Below are positions 28,275 to 37,271 of a stretch of 64,000 bases of DNA, piece after piece. The notes under the pieces are model-generated. The model did no database searches and was not told the origin of the DNA. It saw nothing but the letters and a program-made list of their open reading frames with translations. A program made the position numbers and the translations under genes. This stretch comes from Flavobacterium macacae. Lineage in GTDB: Bacteria; Bacteroidota; Bacteroidia; Flavobacteriales; Flavobacteriaceae. Position 1 is the first letter of the stretch. Every line of letters starts with the position of its first letter. The DNA lies in the NCBI RefSeq assembly GCF_003865365.1, contig NZ_RQVR01000005.1, forward strand, positions 116,240 to 180,239. The letters run 5' to 3'.

Positions 28275-30176
28275 ATGACAACAGGAAAAATTAATGTATC
28301 CGTAGAGAACATTTTCCCGCTTATCAAGAAATTTTTATACAGCGACCACGAAATTTTCTTACGTGAATTGGTTTCAAATGCCACTGATGCGACATTGAAA
28401 TTGAAGCACTTGACCAACATCGGCGAGGCAAAAGTGGAATATGGAAATCCGATTATCGAAGTAAAAATTGATAAGGAAGGAAAAAAATTGCATATCATTG
28501 ACCAAGGTTTAGGGATGACAGCGGAAGAAGTGGAGAAATACATCAACCAAGTCGCTTTTTCTGGAGCCGAAGAATTTCTTGAAAAATATAAAGATTCTGC
28601 CAAAGATTCTGGAATTATCGGACATTTTGGTTTAGGATTTTATTCTGCTTTTATGGTGGCCGAAAAAGTGGAAATCATTACAAAATCATTTAAAGACGAA
28701 CCTGCTGCGCACTGGACTTGCGACGGAAGCCCTGAATTTACTTTAGAAGCTTCTGACAAAACTTCACGCGGAACTGAAATCGTTCTTCACATTGCTGAAG
28801 ATTCTTTAGAATTTTTAGAAGAAGGAAAAATTGCAGGACTGCTTGAAAAATACAACAAGTTTATGCCTGTGCCAATTAAATTTGGAACAAGAACGGAAAA
28901 AATCGAGCAGAAAAAAGGCGAAGAAGTAGCTCCAGAAGATAAAGACGAAACGTTTAAAACAGTGGAAGTTGACAACATCATCAACAACCCAAATCCAGCT
29001 TGGACAAAACAGCCAACTGAATTATCTGATGAAGATTACAAAAGTTTTTACAGAGAATTATATCCAAATCAATTTGAGGAACCGCTTTTCAACATTCACT
29101 TAAACGTAGATTATCCGTTTAATTTGACTGGTATTTTGTATTTCCCAAAAATGACCGGCGACTTGCAAATCCAGAAAGACAAAATCCAATTGTACCAAAA
29201 CCAAGTGTATGTGACGGATAATGTGGAAGGAATTGTTCCTGAATTTTTGACGATGCTGAAAGGTGTAATCGATTCTCCAGATATTCCGTTGAACGTTTCC
29301 CGTTCGTATTTGCAAGCGGATGGCGCGGTGAAGAAAATCTCCAATTACATCACCAGAAAAGTGGCTGATAAATTGAAATCGTTGTTCACAGAAAACCGTG
29401 AAGATTTTGAGAAAAAATGGAATGACGTTAAAATTGTCTTGGAATATGGAATGCTTTCTGAGCCAAAATTCTATGAGAAAGCCGGAGCATTTACATTGTA
29501 TCCAACGGTTGACGACCAGTATTTTACGCTTGACGAATTAAAAGAAAAAATAAAAGACAACCAAACCGACAAAGACGGAAAACTGGTGGTTTTATATGCT
29601 TCAAACAAAGACGCACAACACGGCTACATTGCCGAGGCAAAAGCAAAAGGATATGAAGTCTTGATTTTAGATTCGCCAATTATCTCGCATTTGATTCAAA
29701 AATTAGAAGCGGATAACGAGAATTTGACGTTCACGCGCGTGGATTCTGACCACATCAACAACTTGATCAAAAAAGACGAAGAAACGATTTCAAAACTTTC
29801 TGACGATGAAAAAGAGAAATTAAAAACAGAATTAGAAACAATCATTTCTGATAAAAAATATTCAGTCCAACTGGAAGCTTTAGACAGCCAATCAGCGCCA
29901 TTTTCAATCACACAGCCAGAATTTTTGCGCCGTATGAAAGAAATGAGCCAAACTGGCGGTGGCGGCATGTTTGGGATGGGAAATATGCCAGAAATGTATA
30001 ATTTGGTGGTGAATACCAATCACGATTTGGCTTCAAGCATCTTAAATTCATCTGACAAATCACACCAGCAAGCTTTGGTAAAGCAAGCTTTAGACTTGGC
30101 AAAATTATCTCAAAACCTTTTAAAAGGTGAAGAATTAACTGCTTTCGTTAAAAGAAGTTATGAATTAATAAAATAG
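28275..30176 (+). CDS. htpG: Molecular chaperone HtpG (Hsp90)
   Basis: Cytosolic ATP-dependent chaperone of 633 residues, a normal bacterial length. The GHKL ATPase domain shows FLRELVSNATDA, IIDQGLGMTAEE and GHFGLGFYSAFMV. The middle domain contains FNLTGILYFP and SDIPLNVSR-like SPDIPLNVSRSYLQ with the catalytic Arg. The C-terminal dimerisation region begins around 510. A Gly/Met-rich TGGGGMFGMGNMPEM stretch near residue 560 is lineage-specific as far as I know. It is divergent from the two-component gene at 28091 and ends in a clear terminator. Confidence 0.97.
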   Translation: MTTGKINVSVENIFPLIKKFLYSDHEIFLRELVSNATDATLKLKHLTNIGEAKVEYGNPIIEVKIDKEGKKLHIIDQGLGMTAEEVEKYINQVAFSGAEEFLEKYKDSAKDSGIIGHFGLGFYSAFMVAEKVEIITKSFKDEPAAHWTCDGSPEFTLEASDKTSRGTEIVLHIAEDSLEFLEEGKIAGLLEKYNKFMPVPIKFGTRTEKIEQKKGEEVAPEDKDETFKTVEVDNIINNPNPAWTKQPTELSDEDYKSFYRELYPNQFEEPLFNIHLNVDYPFNLTGILYFPKMTGDLQIQKDKIQLYQNQVYVTDNVEGIVPEFLTMLKGVIDSPDIPLNVSRSYLQADGAVKKISNYITRKVADKLKSLFTENREDFEKKWNDVKIVLEYGMLSEPKFYEKAGAFTLYPTVDDQYFTLDELKEKIKDNQTDKDGKLVVLYASNKDAQHGYIAEAKAKGYEVLILDSPIISHLIQKLEADNENLTFTRVDSDHINNLIKKDEETISKLSDDEKEKLKTELETIISDKKYSVQLEALDSQSAPFSITQPEFLRRMKEMSQTGGGGMFGMGNMPEMYNLVVNTNHDLASSILNSSDKSHQQALVKQALDLAKLSQNLLKGEELTAFVKRSYELIK

Positions 30177-30197
30177 TGAAATATCAGCATTAAAAAT

Positions 30198-30231
30198 AAA
30201 AACCTGCAAGTTTGTACTTGCAGGTTTTTTT
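30198..30231 (+). terminator. Intrinsic terminator after htpG
   Basis: A perfect 13-bp stem, AAAAACCTGCAAG / CTTGCAGGTTTTT, with a 6-base loop is followed by T bases. The A run on the left also lets it serve the convergent small gene ending at 30258. Confidence 0.92.
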
Positions 30232-30257
30232 ATGAAAAAATTTTTCGATTTGCGATT

Positions 30258-30611
30258 CTAATTTCGCCTCGTTTTTAATTTGGTATCGAGATAAAAAGTA
30301 TAATCTATCAAAGCCTTATCTCTGTAATGGCTTCTATTTGCAATAAATTTCATTCCAATTTCAAAATTCTGAAAGAAATTTTGATTGTTTTCTACCACAT
30401 TTTTTACCGCATTAAGAATCTCTGGAGTAGATTCTTTAAAAAGTTGTTTGCAGTCTTTTGCAGTTTCATCAGGTTTTGGAAAATAGCGAACGCTGACAAT
30501 GTCCAATTCGTTCTTCAAACTATTTAAATCATTGCTTTCATTAAGATAAATTAATGTAAAATGACGGTCGTTTATTTGTATAATTTTCGTGTTCATATGG
30601 ACGATACTCAT
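30258..30611 (-). CDS. Hypothetical protein, 117 residues
   Basis: I do not recognise this protein. It is soluble, with no signal peptide or membrane segment. It has a short beta-like start (NTKIIQINDRHFTLIYLN) and then mostly helical, charged sequence; NAVKNVVENNQNFFQNFEIG is a likely amphipathic helix. An internal Met at codon 6 is an alternative start. It lies alone, convergent with htpG. The intact frame and codon use like its neighbours support a real gene. Confidence 0.6.
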   Translation of the reverse strand: MSIVHMNTKIIQINDRHFTLIYLNESNDLNSLKNELDIVSVRYFPKPDETAKDCKQLFKESTPEILNAVKNVVENNQNFFQNFEIGMKFIANRSHYRDKALIDYTFYLDTKLKTRRN

Positions 30612-30771
30612 AATGTAAATGTATCTATTACGAAGTCAATAAAAATTATACTGCATAACATTTATTTTACATAATTGCAATATTAACAAAACCTCAAATT
30701 AAAAAAAATCGTAAATAAAAAGAAAATAAAATTTATAAATTCAAATAGTTTCCTAATCTAAATTAAACCTG

Positions 30772-30803
30772 AAAGCCACTTCTACCACAAGTGGCTTTTT
30801 TTT
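30772..30803 (+). terminator. Terminator hairpin facing plus strand, no plus gene upstream
   Basis: The 9-bp stem AAGCCACTT (30773-30781) / AAGTGGCTT (30789-30797) is followed on the plus strand by eight T bases in a row. On the minus strand the sequence after the stem is CAGGTTTAA, with no T run. It sits directly against the stop codon of the minus-strand kinase gene, whose TGA uses the last T of the run. It may work bidirectionally or end a plus-strand transcript from the 190-base gap. Confidence 0.6.
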
Positions 30804-33562
30804 CACCAAACTTCTCGTTCCTGATTCTGCGGAAGAAGAATTGTGAATATAGTATTTTCTTCCCTTTTTCCTGTTGCAGAAATTGTACCGTGATGTCTCT
30901 CTACAATTTTTTTACAAAGTGCTAATCCTAAACCGGTTCCTTCATAATCATCTTTTGCATTCAATCTTGAAAACACATCAAAAATTTTCTCTGAAAAACT
31001 TGGATCAATCCCAATACCATTATCAGCAACCGTTATTTTGACATATTTTTCTCCTTCTTCAGTAACTTCTAAAGAAGAATTAATTTCAATAATTGTAGGA
31101 ACCTCTTTCTTTGAAAATTTCAGTGCATTATTTATTAAATTATAAAACAACTGGTGAATCAATACATCAGCACCATCAATTTCAGGAAGCTTTTCTTTTA
31201 TTATTTTAGCTTGTTTTTGCTGAATTAAAAGTTCTAAATCAGACTCAATATTTTCGATTATTTTATTTAAATCAATTTTTTCAATTTTTTGCTCGGCAGA
31301 TGTAAATTCTGAATACGCTAAAACACCCTCAATCATTGAAAACATTCGGTCGGTGGCGTTGTGAACTTTATTTAAGTATTTCATTCCCCGTTCTGGCAAT
31401 AAATCCCCATAATCACTTTGCAACATACTGCTGAAAATCTTTATTTTTCGAACAGGTTCTTTTAAATCATGGCTAGCCACGTGCGCGAATTGCAACAAAT
31501 CTTCGTTGGAGCGATACAGTTCTAATGTTCGCTCTTTAACTAATCTTGCCAATTGCTCTGCAAATAGTTTTTGTTCTGTAATATCCTGAATCACACCAAT
31601 TAAGGTTATCGGAACCTTATTGTTATCAAAAATAACTTTGCCTTTGGCACGAATCCATTTTATTGATTTATCACTTCTTAAAAGTCGCGCTTCATATTCT
31701 AAACTTCCCGTTTCCAGTGATTTTTGATGCGCACTATTTCGAATTTCCATATCTTCTGGATGAATGTACGTCGCAAGTTCGCTTCTGTAAATACTATTTC
31801 CACCCCAAATTGCATCAAAACGTTCTGATTTAGTAATTAAATTGGTCGAAAAATCAACTTCATAGGAACCTAAATCAGCAGATTCGATGGCAAGTCGTGC
31901 TTTTTCTTCTGCCTCTTCAATTTTTTTTCTCGCTAAAACTTGTTGGGTTACTTCGGTTGCAACAGCGATAACTCCAGAAATGGTTCCGTTTATTTCTTTA
32001 TAAGCTTCATAAACAAAATCAACATAGGCAAGTTCAATTTCGCTATTTCGTGGCAAAGTTACAGGCACTTCAAACTCATTTACCGTTTCTCCGGTTTGAA
32101 AAACACTATCTAAAAACACCTCAAAACCTTGCCCCTTTATCTCTGGCAATCCTTCAAAAATAGGTTTTCCCAAAACTTGTTCTGCTGTTTTTCCCCAAAG
32201 CTCAAGCATTTTGTCATTTGCAATTTCCACGGTATGATTTCCCCCTTTAAAAATACACATGGCAACAGGCGCCTTTGAAATAGTATTTCGAAGGTTACTT
32301 TCGCTTTCTTCTAATTTTTGCTCTGCGAGTTTTTGCTCGTGAATATCAACAACAGTTCCTACAAAACCTTCATATTCACCATTATCATTGAATTTCGGCA
32401 TTGCCCTATCAATCACCCACCGGTAATTTCCGTCTTTTTGTCGAAGTCGATACGCCGCGTTAAAATATTCTTGATTGTTGTTTGCTTCTATAAATGCTTT
32501 TCCAGCACTTTCTATATCATCAGGATGCGTTGCATTTAACCAACCAAATCCTTCTGCTTCTTCTTGTGTTTGCCCCGTGAAATCATACCAGTTTTTATTT
32601 AAAAAAGTACAATAACCATCGGCTCTTGTAATCCAAATAATGGACGGAACCGCATCTGTCAATTTTCTGAAATAATTTTCTTTTTCAAATTCAGCTTTTC
32701 GAATTTCAACTTTTTCAGTAATATCCTGTAAAGTTCCATTAAAGCGATACGCTACTTTATCTTCATTAAACCAAGCCTTTCCTTTTGCAACGATAAACCG
32801 CTCTCTTTTTGTCAAAAGATTTACAATCTTATATTCCGTCTCATATTTTTCTCCCGGATACTGAATGGCTTTCTCAATAGCTTCGGCGGTTGCTTGTCTA
32901 TCGTTTTCTGCTATTGCAAGAAACGCTTTTGAAAGGTCAATTTCTCCCTCCATTGAGAGTCCAAACCAATCTTTTAATCGGCCATTTCCTGTAAATCTAT
33001 TCGTAATCGGATTCAAATCAAAAGTGGCCAATTCTGCGGCTTCAATTGCGAAACTCAAAAGATCTTCGCTTTCTTTCAATTTTTCGTAGTCATGGACCTT
33101 CTTTGTGTTTTCAGTACAAATAACCATCACGCCCACAATTTTACCGGCTTCATCTTTAACCGGGCTGTAACTAAAGGTCCAATAAGCATTACTTAATTTG
33201 CCATCTCTAAATAAAGGAAGCATAAAATCTTCAAGATAAACCGACTCCCCTTTTTCAATAACTTTGTTAATTAATGGACTGATGGAATTCCAAACTTCTG
33301 GCCAGCATTCTTCTGCTCTTTGAGCCAATGCTCCCGGGTGTCTTCCGTCAGCCCCTAATATTTTTCGATAAGCATCGTTGTAAAATTGAGTCAAATCATC
33401 TCCCCACCACAAAAACATCGGAAAATTTGAATTGATAATAATACTTAAGGTCGTTTTAAGACTTTGCGACCAATTTTCGATTGAACCAACTGACGTTTTC
33501 GACCAATCAAAAGTTCGAATTCGCTCCCCCATTTCACCACCTCCTGCTAAAAATCCTATCAT
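30803..33562 (-). CDS. Soluble multi-PAS sensor histidine kinase
   Basis: Cytoplasmic histidine kinase of 919 residues with no membrane segment. About five PAS/PAC modules are visible: roughly 40-150, 165-285, 295-412, 425-545 and 555-665. Three end in typical PAC tails (LQDITEK, VVDIHEQK, IQDITEQK). A coiled linker leads to the dimerisation domain with His698 in HVASHDLKEPVRKI. The ATPase domain has NLINNALKFS, VADNGIGIDP and GTGLGLALCKKI. The start at Met1 is preferred although Met11 has a GGAGG-like sequence before it, because GGGEMG is conserved coding sequence in relatives as I recall them. It is divergent from the kai operon across 155 bases and is a plausible input or output kinase for it. 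Confidence 0.93.
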   Translation of the reverse strand: MIGFLAGGGEMGERIRTFDWSKTSVGSIENWSQSLKTTLSIIINSNFPMFLWWGDDLTQFYNDAYRKILGADGRHPGALAQRAEECWPEVWNSISPLINKVIEKGESVYLEDFMLPLFRDGKLSNAYWTFSYSPVKDEAGKIVGVMVICTENTKKVHDYEKLKESEDLLSFAIEAAELATFDLNPITNRFTGNGRLKDWFGLSMEGEIDLSKAFLAIAENDRQATAEAIEKAIQYPGEKYETEYKIVNLLTKRERFIVAKGKAWFNEDKVAYRFNGTLQDITEKVEIRKAEFEKENYFRKLTDAVPSIIWITRADGYCTFLNKNWYDFTGQTQEEAEGFGWLNATHPDDIESAGKAFIEANNNQEYFNAAYRLRQKDGNYRWVIDRAMPKFNDNGEYEGFVGTVVDIHEQKLAEQKLEESESNLRNTISKAPVAMCIFKGGNHTVEIANDKMLELWGKTAEQVLGKPIFEGLPEIKGQGFEVFLDSVFQTGETVNEFEVPVTLPRNSEIELAYVDFVYEAYKEINGTISGVIAVATEVTQQVLARKKIEEAEEKARLAIESADLGSYEVDFSTNLITKSERFDAIWGGNSIYRSELATYIHPEDMEIRNSAHQKSLETGSLEYEARLLRSDKSIKWIRAKGKVIFDNNKVPITLIGVIQDITEQKLFAEQLARLVKERTLELYRSNEDLLQFAHVASHDLKEPVRKIKIFSSMLQSDYGDLLPERGMKYLNKVHNATDRMFSMIEGVLAYSEFTSAEQKIEKIDLNKIIENIESDLELLIQQKQAKIIKEKLPEIDGADVLIHQLFYNLINNALKFSKKEVPTIIEINSSLEVTEEGEKYVKITVADNGIGIDPSFSEKIFDVFSRLNAKDDYEGTGLGLALCKKIVERHHGTISATGKREENTIFTILLPQNQEREVW

Positions 33563-33680
33563 TTTAATTTAAAATTTGAAAGAGGAAAGTTACTGTTTTT
33601 TGCTTGAACTAATTAACATGCTCAATAGATTTATTTCCTAAAATTTCCTAAACAACTTTTAAAGCTCGAAATAAAAATGT

Positions 33681-33688
33681 TAGATTTG
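33681..33688 (+). promoter_or_regulatory. Candidate -7 box of the kai operon
   Basis: TAGATTTG matches TAnnTTTG and lies 29 bases before the GTG start of kaiC. A TTTT/TTTA stands where a -33 TTTG would be expected. The transcript would have a leader of only about 20-25 bases. Confidence 0.5.
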
Positions 33689-33717
33689 AGATACCACATT
33701 CTTATAAATATTTAAAA

Positions 33718-35415
33718 GTGCAGAAATCTAATAAATCAAATTTAGAGACTAATAAGTTTACCTTCCCAAAGACTTTAACAGGAGTTGAAGGTTTGGATGA
33801 AATCACAGAAGGCGGTTTTCCCCAAGGAAGACCCACTTTAATCTGTGGAGGTGCTGGTTGCGGAAAAACCTTATTGTCAATGCAATTTCTTATCAAAGGA
33901 ATTACAGAATATAACGAACCAGGCGTATTTATGTCGTTTGAAGAACCCTCAAAAGATTTATCTTTAAATGTAAAATCAATGGGTTTTGATCTTGAAAAAT
34001 TAAAAGCGGATAAAAAACTGGTTGTGGATCACGTGCGCGTGGAACGTTCAGAAATTGAAGAAGCTGGTGAATATGATCTGGATGGTTTGTTTGTAAGGTT
34101 AGGTTATGCAATTGATACCGTAAAAGCAAAGCGCGTAGTCTTAGACACCCTTGAATCATTGTTTGCAGGATTAGACAATCAAGCCATTTTACGAGCTGAA
34201 TTGAGAAGATTGTTTCATTGGCTAAAAGAAAAAGGGGTTACAGCCGTGATTACTGGTGAACGTGGCAACGGAACTTTGACGAGACAAAGTCTTGAAGAAT
34301 ACGTTTCTGACTGTGTTATTATGCTGGATCATAGAGTTATTGAACAGGTTTCTACAAGACGTTTGCGAATTATAAAATACAGAGGTTCCACACACGGAAC
34401 GAATGAATATCCTTTTTTAATTGACGAGGACGGAATTTCGGTTTTGCCGATTACTTCCTTGAAGTTAGACAATCCGGTTTCATCCGATATTGTTTCAACG
34501 GGAGTTCCTGGATTGGATGATTTATTTGACAAAGGAGGTTTTTACCGCGGAAGCAATATCTTGGTTTCTGGAACTGCTGGAACCGCAAAAACAACAATCG
34601 CAGCCTATTTTGCTGATGAACAGTGCAGAAAAAAAGAAAAAACGGTTTACTTTGCTTTTGAGGAATCACCGCAACAATTGGTTCGAAATATGCGATCTAT
34701 CGGAATTGATTTAGAACACCACATTAAAAACGGCTATCTTGAAATTCATTCATCAAGACCTTCGTTGAACGGACTTGAATTACACCTTTTGAAGCTTCGA
34801 AAAATGATTCGAGATTTCAAACCAACAACCGTTATTATTGATCCCATCAGCAATTTGATGAATGTGGGAAGTGTACACGAAGTGCGTTCTATGCTTGTAC
34901 GCTTAATCGATATGTTGAAAATCAATAATATTACCACGTTTTTCACTTCTTTAAATCAACAAAATGAAGATTTCAGACCCGATCTTGCAGAAGATTCTGT
35001 CTCCTCTTTAGTTGATACTTGGATTACCGTAAGAGATATGGAAGGAATTGGCGAACGAAACAGAGGCCTTTTTATCATAAAATCTCGCGGAATGGGTCAT
35101 TCTAATCAAGTTAGAGAATTTATCATAAGAGATAGCGGAATCCAGCTTTTAGATATCGAATTAGGTCCAAATGGAATTTTGACAGGTGCAGCGAGAAAAT
35201 CTCACGAATTGAATAAAAAAGTTTCAAAACTAAAACTTCAAGACGAATTGAATCGTAAAGACAGAGAGATCTTAAGAAAACGTAAAATTCTGGAAGCTAA
35301 TATTGAAGCGTTAAAAAATGATTTTGAATCTGCAGTTGAAGAATTGAGCATATTAAAAGCAAATGAAGGTTTGGAAGCCACTGCATCAAAAATTACGAAA
35401 GGAAAGAAAAAATGA
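33718..35415 (+). CDS. kaiC: KaiC-like double-domain ATPase
   Basis: RecA-fold ATPase of 565 residues with the two KaiC domains of the circadian clock family; it likely forms a hexamer. CI (about 15-245) has Walker A GGAGCGKT (44-51), the Glu pair in SFEEPS (75-76) and the family block [11 protein letters not shown]...[19 protein letters not shown] (about 250-490) has GTAGTAKT (285-292), Glu pair 315-316 and IIDPISN. By alignment from memory with the Synechococcus protein, the phosphorylation sites Ser431 and Thr432 correspond to Ser429 and Ser430 ([10 protein letters not shown]), and Thr426 is not conserved. Two further oddities are Ala in place of the second Gly of the CII Walker A, and a ~70-residue charged coiled tail absent from the 519-residue cyanobacterial KaiC. 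The start is GTG. Confidence 0.93.
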   Translation: MQKSNKSNLETNKFTFPKTLTGVEGLDEITEGGFPQGRPTLICGGAGCGKTLLSMQFLIKGITEYNEPGVFMSFEEPSKDLSLNVKSMGFDLEKLKADKKLVVDHVRVERSEIEEAGEYDLDGLFVRLGYAIDTVKAKRVVLDTLESLFAGLDNQAILRAELRRLFHWLKEKGVTAVITGERGNGTLTRQSLEEYVSDCVIMLDHRVIEQVSTRRLRIIKYRGSTHGTNEYPFLIDEDGISVLPITSLKLDNPVSSDIVSTGVPGLDDLFDKGGFYRGSNILVSGTAGTAKTTIAAYFADEQCRKKEKTVYFAFEESPQQLVRNMRSIGIDLEHHIKNGYLEIHSSRPSLNGLELHLLKLRKMIRDFKPTTVIIDPISNLMNVGSVHEVRSMLVRLIDMLKINNITTFFTSLNQQNEDFRPDLAEDSVSSLVDTWITVRDMEGIGERNRGLFIIKSRGMGHSNQVREFIIRDSGIQLLDIELGPNGILTGAARKSHELNKKVSKLKLQDELNRKDREILRKRKILEANIEALKNDFESAVEELSILKANEGLEATASKITKGKKK

Positions 35416-35702
35416 CAAAGCAACCCGCCGAATGGCAACTATTATTATACATCGCTGGAAGAACTCCAAAGTCTGAAAAAGCATTAGAGAACATAAAAAA
35501 ATATGCAGAAGAACATCTGGCAGGCAAATATTCTATTGAAATCATCGACCTTTTAATCAATCCACAATTGGCGGAAGGCGATCAGATATTAGCCGTTCCC
35601 ACTTTAGTGAGAAAATTTCCAGAACCAATTCGAAAAATTATTGGCGACTTATCTAATGAAGAACGTGTTCTTGTTGGCTTAAACATCAAACCCCTAAAAT
35701 AA
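35412..35702 (+). CDS. kaiB: KaiB-like protein, canonical copy
   Basis: Thioredoxin-like-fold clock protein of 96 residues that in cyanobacteria switches fold to bind KaiC. The family landmarks are nearly intact: [48 protein letters not shown] and [18 protein letters not shown]. It overlaps the kaiC stop by 4 bases (ATGA), implying translational coupling. It lacks the long acidic tail of the Synechococcus protein. This is the copy most likely to bind KaiC. Confidence 0.95.
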   Translation: MTKQPAEWQLLLYIAGRTPKSEKALENIKKYAEEHLAGKYSIEIIDLLINPQLAEGDQILAVPTLVRKFPEPIRKIIGDLSNEERVLVGLNIKPLK

Positions 35703-35706
35703 CAAA

Positions 35707-36006
35707 GTGGAAAATTTCCAAAATAATACAGACGAATCTGGACGATATAATTTCATTCTATTTATTTCTGGAATGTCAACAAAATCGAGCAGAGCCATCG
35801 AAAATCTTCGGGAAATTTGCGACGAGCATCTTCCTGATAATTTCGATCTGCAAATTGTGGACATTACGAACGAAGAAATTCAGGCTGTTAATTATCAAAT
35901 CGTTGGAGTTCCTACTTTGATAAAAACAAATCCAAATCCGAAGCGTACCATTTTAGGTGACTTATCTGATACTGATAAAGTTTTAAAAATTTTAGACCTA
36001 GCCTAA
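35707..36006 (+). CDS. KaiB-like protein, diverged second copy
   Basis: A second KaiB-fold protein of 99 residues, starting with GTG 4 bases after the first kaiB. It keeps FILFISGMSTKSSRAIENL, GVPTLIKTNPNPKRTILGDLSD and the overall length. The conserved NPQLAE segment is replaced by TNEEIQAVNY, and a ~14-residue polar N-terminal extension is added. It could form heteromers with the first copy, compete for KaiC, or link to the kinase gene that starts 2 bases downstream, as SasA's KaiB-like domain does. Those roles are inference. Confidence 0.9.
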   Translation: MENFQNNTDESGRYNFILFISGMSTKSSRAIENLREICDEHLPDNFDLQIVDITNEEIQAVNYQIVGVPTLIKTNPNPKRTILGDLSDTDKVLKILDLA

Positions 36007-36008
36007 CT

Positions 36009-37271
36009 TTGAAAGAAACACAAAAAAATACGGACCATTTACTTTCAGAAATTGAAGAACTGAAAAGCCAACTTTTTGAAGCCAATAGCATCATTGATTC
36101 CATTAAACAAGGGGAAATTGATGCTTTGGTAGTTCATAAAGAAGGAAAAGCACAGGTCTATTCGCTTGAAAGCGCCGATTACACCTATCGAATTCTTATT
36201 GAAAAATTTGGCGAAGGCGCGTTAAGCATCGCTGATAACGGAATGATTTTATATTGCAATGATTACTTTTCAAAACTTATAGGGTTAAAACCTACTAAAA
36301 TCATCGGAACCTTTTTTGAAGATTATGTAGCATTTCCTTCTAAATATTATGAGCTTAAAGAGGCTATAAAAGAAGGCAATAGCAAAGGGGAGCTTACGTT
36401 AAAATTTGAAGATAAAATCGTACCAGTTTATGTTTCATTAAGTGATCTTCATCCAATGGTTTCTGCACTTGGTATTGTTGTAACTGATTTAACCGAAAAG
36501 AAAAAGCAAGAAAAAATCTTGACTTTAAATCAAAAACAATTAGAACAGAAAGTCAATGAGTTACACTTGTCTAATGTTAATTTAGAGCAATTTATTCACG
36601 TGATCTCGCACGATTTAAAAGAGCCTTTGCGAAAAATTTTGACATATACTTCTATGTTGAACGAAAATAAATCAAATCTCTTGTCTGAAAAAGAAGTTGC
36701 CAATATGAATGTGATTAGCTCGTCTGCAAACAGGTTAAATTCACTTGTGGATGATTTGGTAAAATATGCCTTTAGCGCTGTAAAAGAGGATCGGGCAAAT
36801 GTGGATTTGAATGACGTTTTTAAGGAAGTTCTTGAAGATTTAGAATTGATCATCAAAGAAAATAATGCTTCCATTAAGTTTGATAACTTTCCCTTTATTA
36901 AAGGTTCAAAAGTTCAAATGAGGCAATTATTTTCTAATTTAATTTCGAACGCAATTAAATACAATAAAGAAAATCAGCAGCCTGAAATCATCATTTATTG
37001 TGATCAAGTGGATGGGGAATCGATTCAAATGCCTGAAAAAGTATATTCTAAAATAAGTTTTTCTGATAATGGAATTGGGATGAATTCTGATCATTTGGGA
37101 AAAATATTTACCATTTTTCAACGCCTTCACATGAAAAATGAATATTCTGGAAACGGAATTGGGTTGGCGATCTGTAAAAAAATAATGGACAATCATTCTG
37201 GAAAAATAGATGTAAAAAGTTCGCCTGATGGCAGTATCTTTGAACTTTATTTACCACTATTTCCCCAATAA
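36009..37271 (+). CDS. PAS sensor histidine kinase in the kai operon
   Basis: Cytoplasmic histidine kinase of 420 residues, starting with TTG 2 bases after the second kaiB. An N-terminal coiled coil (1-35) leads into a short region ending LVVHKEGKAQVYSL, then one PAS domain (about 58-165) and a coiled linker. The dimerisation domain has His201 in HVISHDLKEPLRKI, followed by an ATPase domain with LISNAIKYNKEN, FSDNGIGMNSD and GNGIGLAICKKI. Its sensor is PAS, not the KaiB-like domain of cyanobacterial SasA. It is the natural candidate to read KaiC/KaiB state and pass phosphate to the adjoining receiver protein. Confidence 0.92.
   Translation: MKETQKNTDHLLSEIEELKSQLFEANSIIDSIKQGEIDALVVHKEGKAQVYSLESADYTYRILIEKFGEGALSIADNGMILYCNDYFSKLIGLKPTKIIGTFFEDYVAFPSKYYELKEAIKEGNSKGELTLKFEDKIVPVYVSLSDLHPMVSALGIVVTDLTEKKKQEKILTLNQKQLEQKVNELHLSNVNLEQFIHVISHDLKEPLRKILTYTSMLNENKSNLLSEKEVANMNVISSSANRLNSLVDDLVKYAFSAVKEDRANVDLNDVFKEVLEDLELIIKENNASIKFDNFPFIKGSKVQMRQLFSNLISNAIKYNKENQQPEIIIYCDQVDGESIQMPEKVYSKISFSDNGIGMNSDHLGKIFTIFQRLHMKNEYSGNGIGLAICKKIMDNHSGKIDVKSSPDGSIFELYLPLFPQ

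Noticed and set aside
28199..28603. Minus-strand 134-residue frame opposite the start of htpG
   Set aside because: Antisense shadow of htpG, whose frame is certain.
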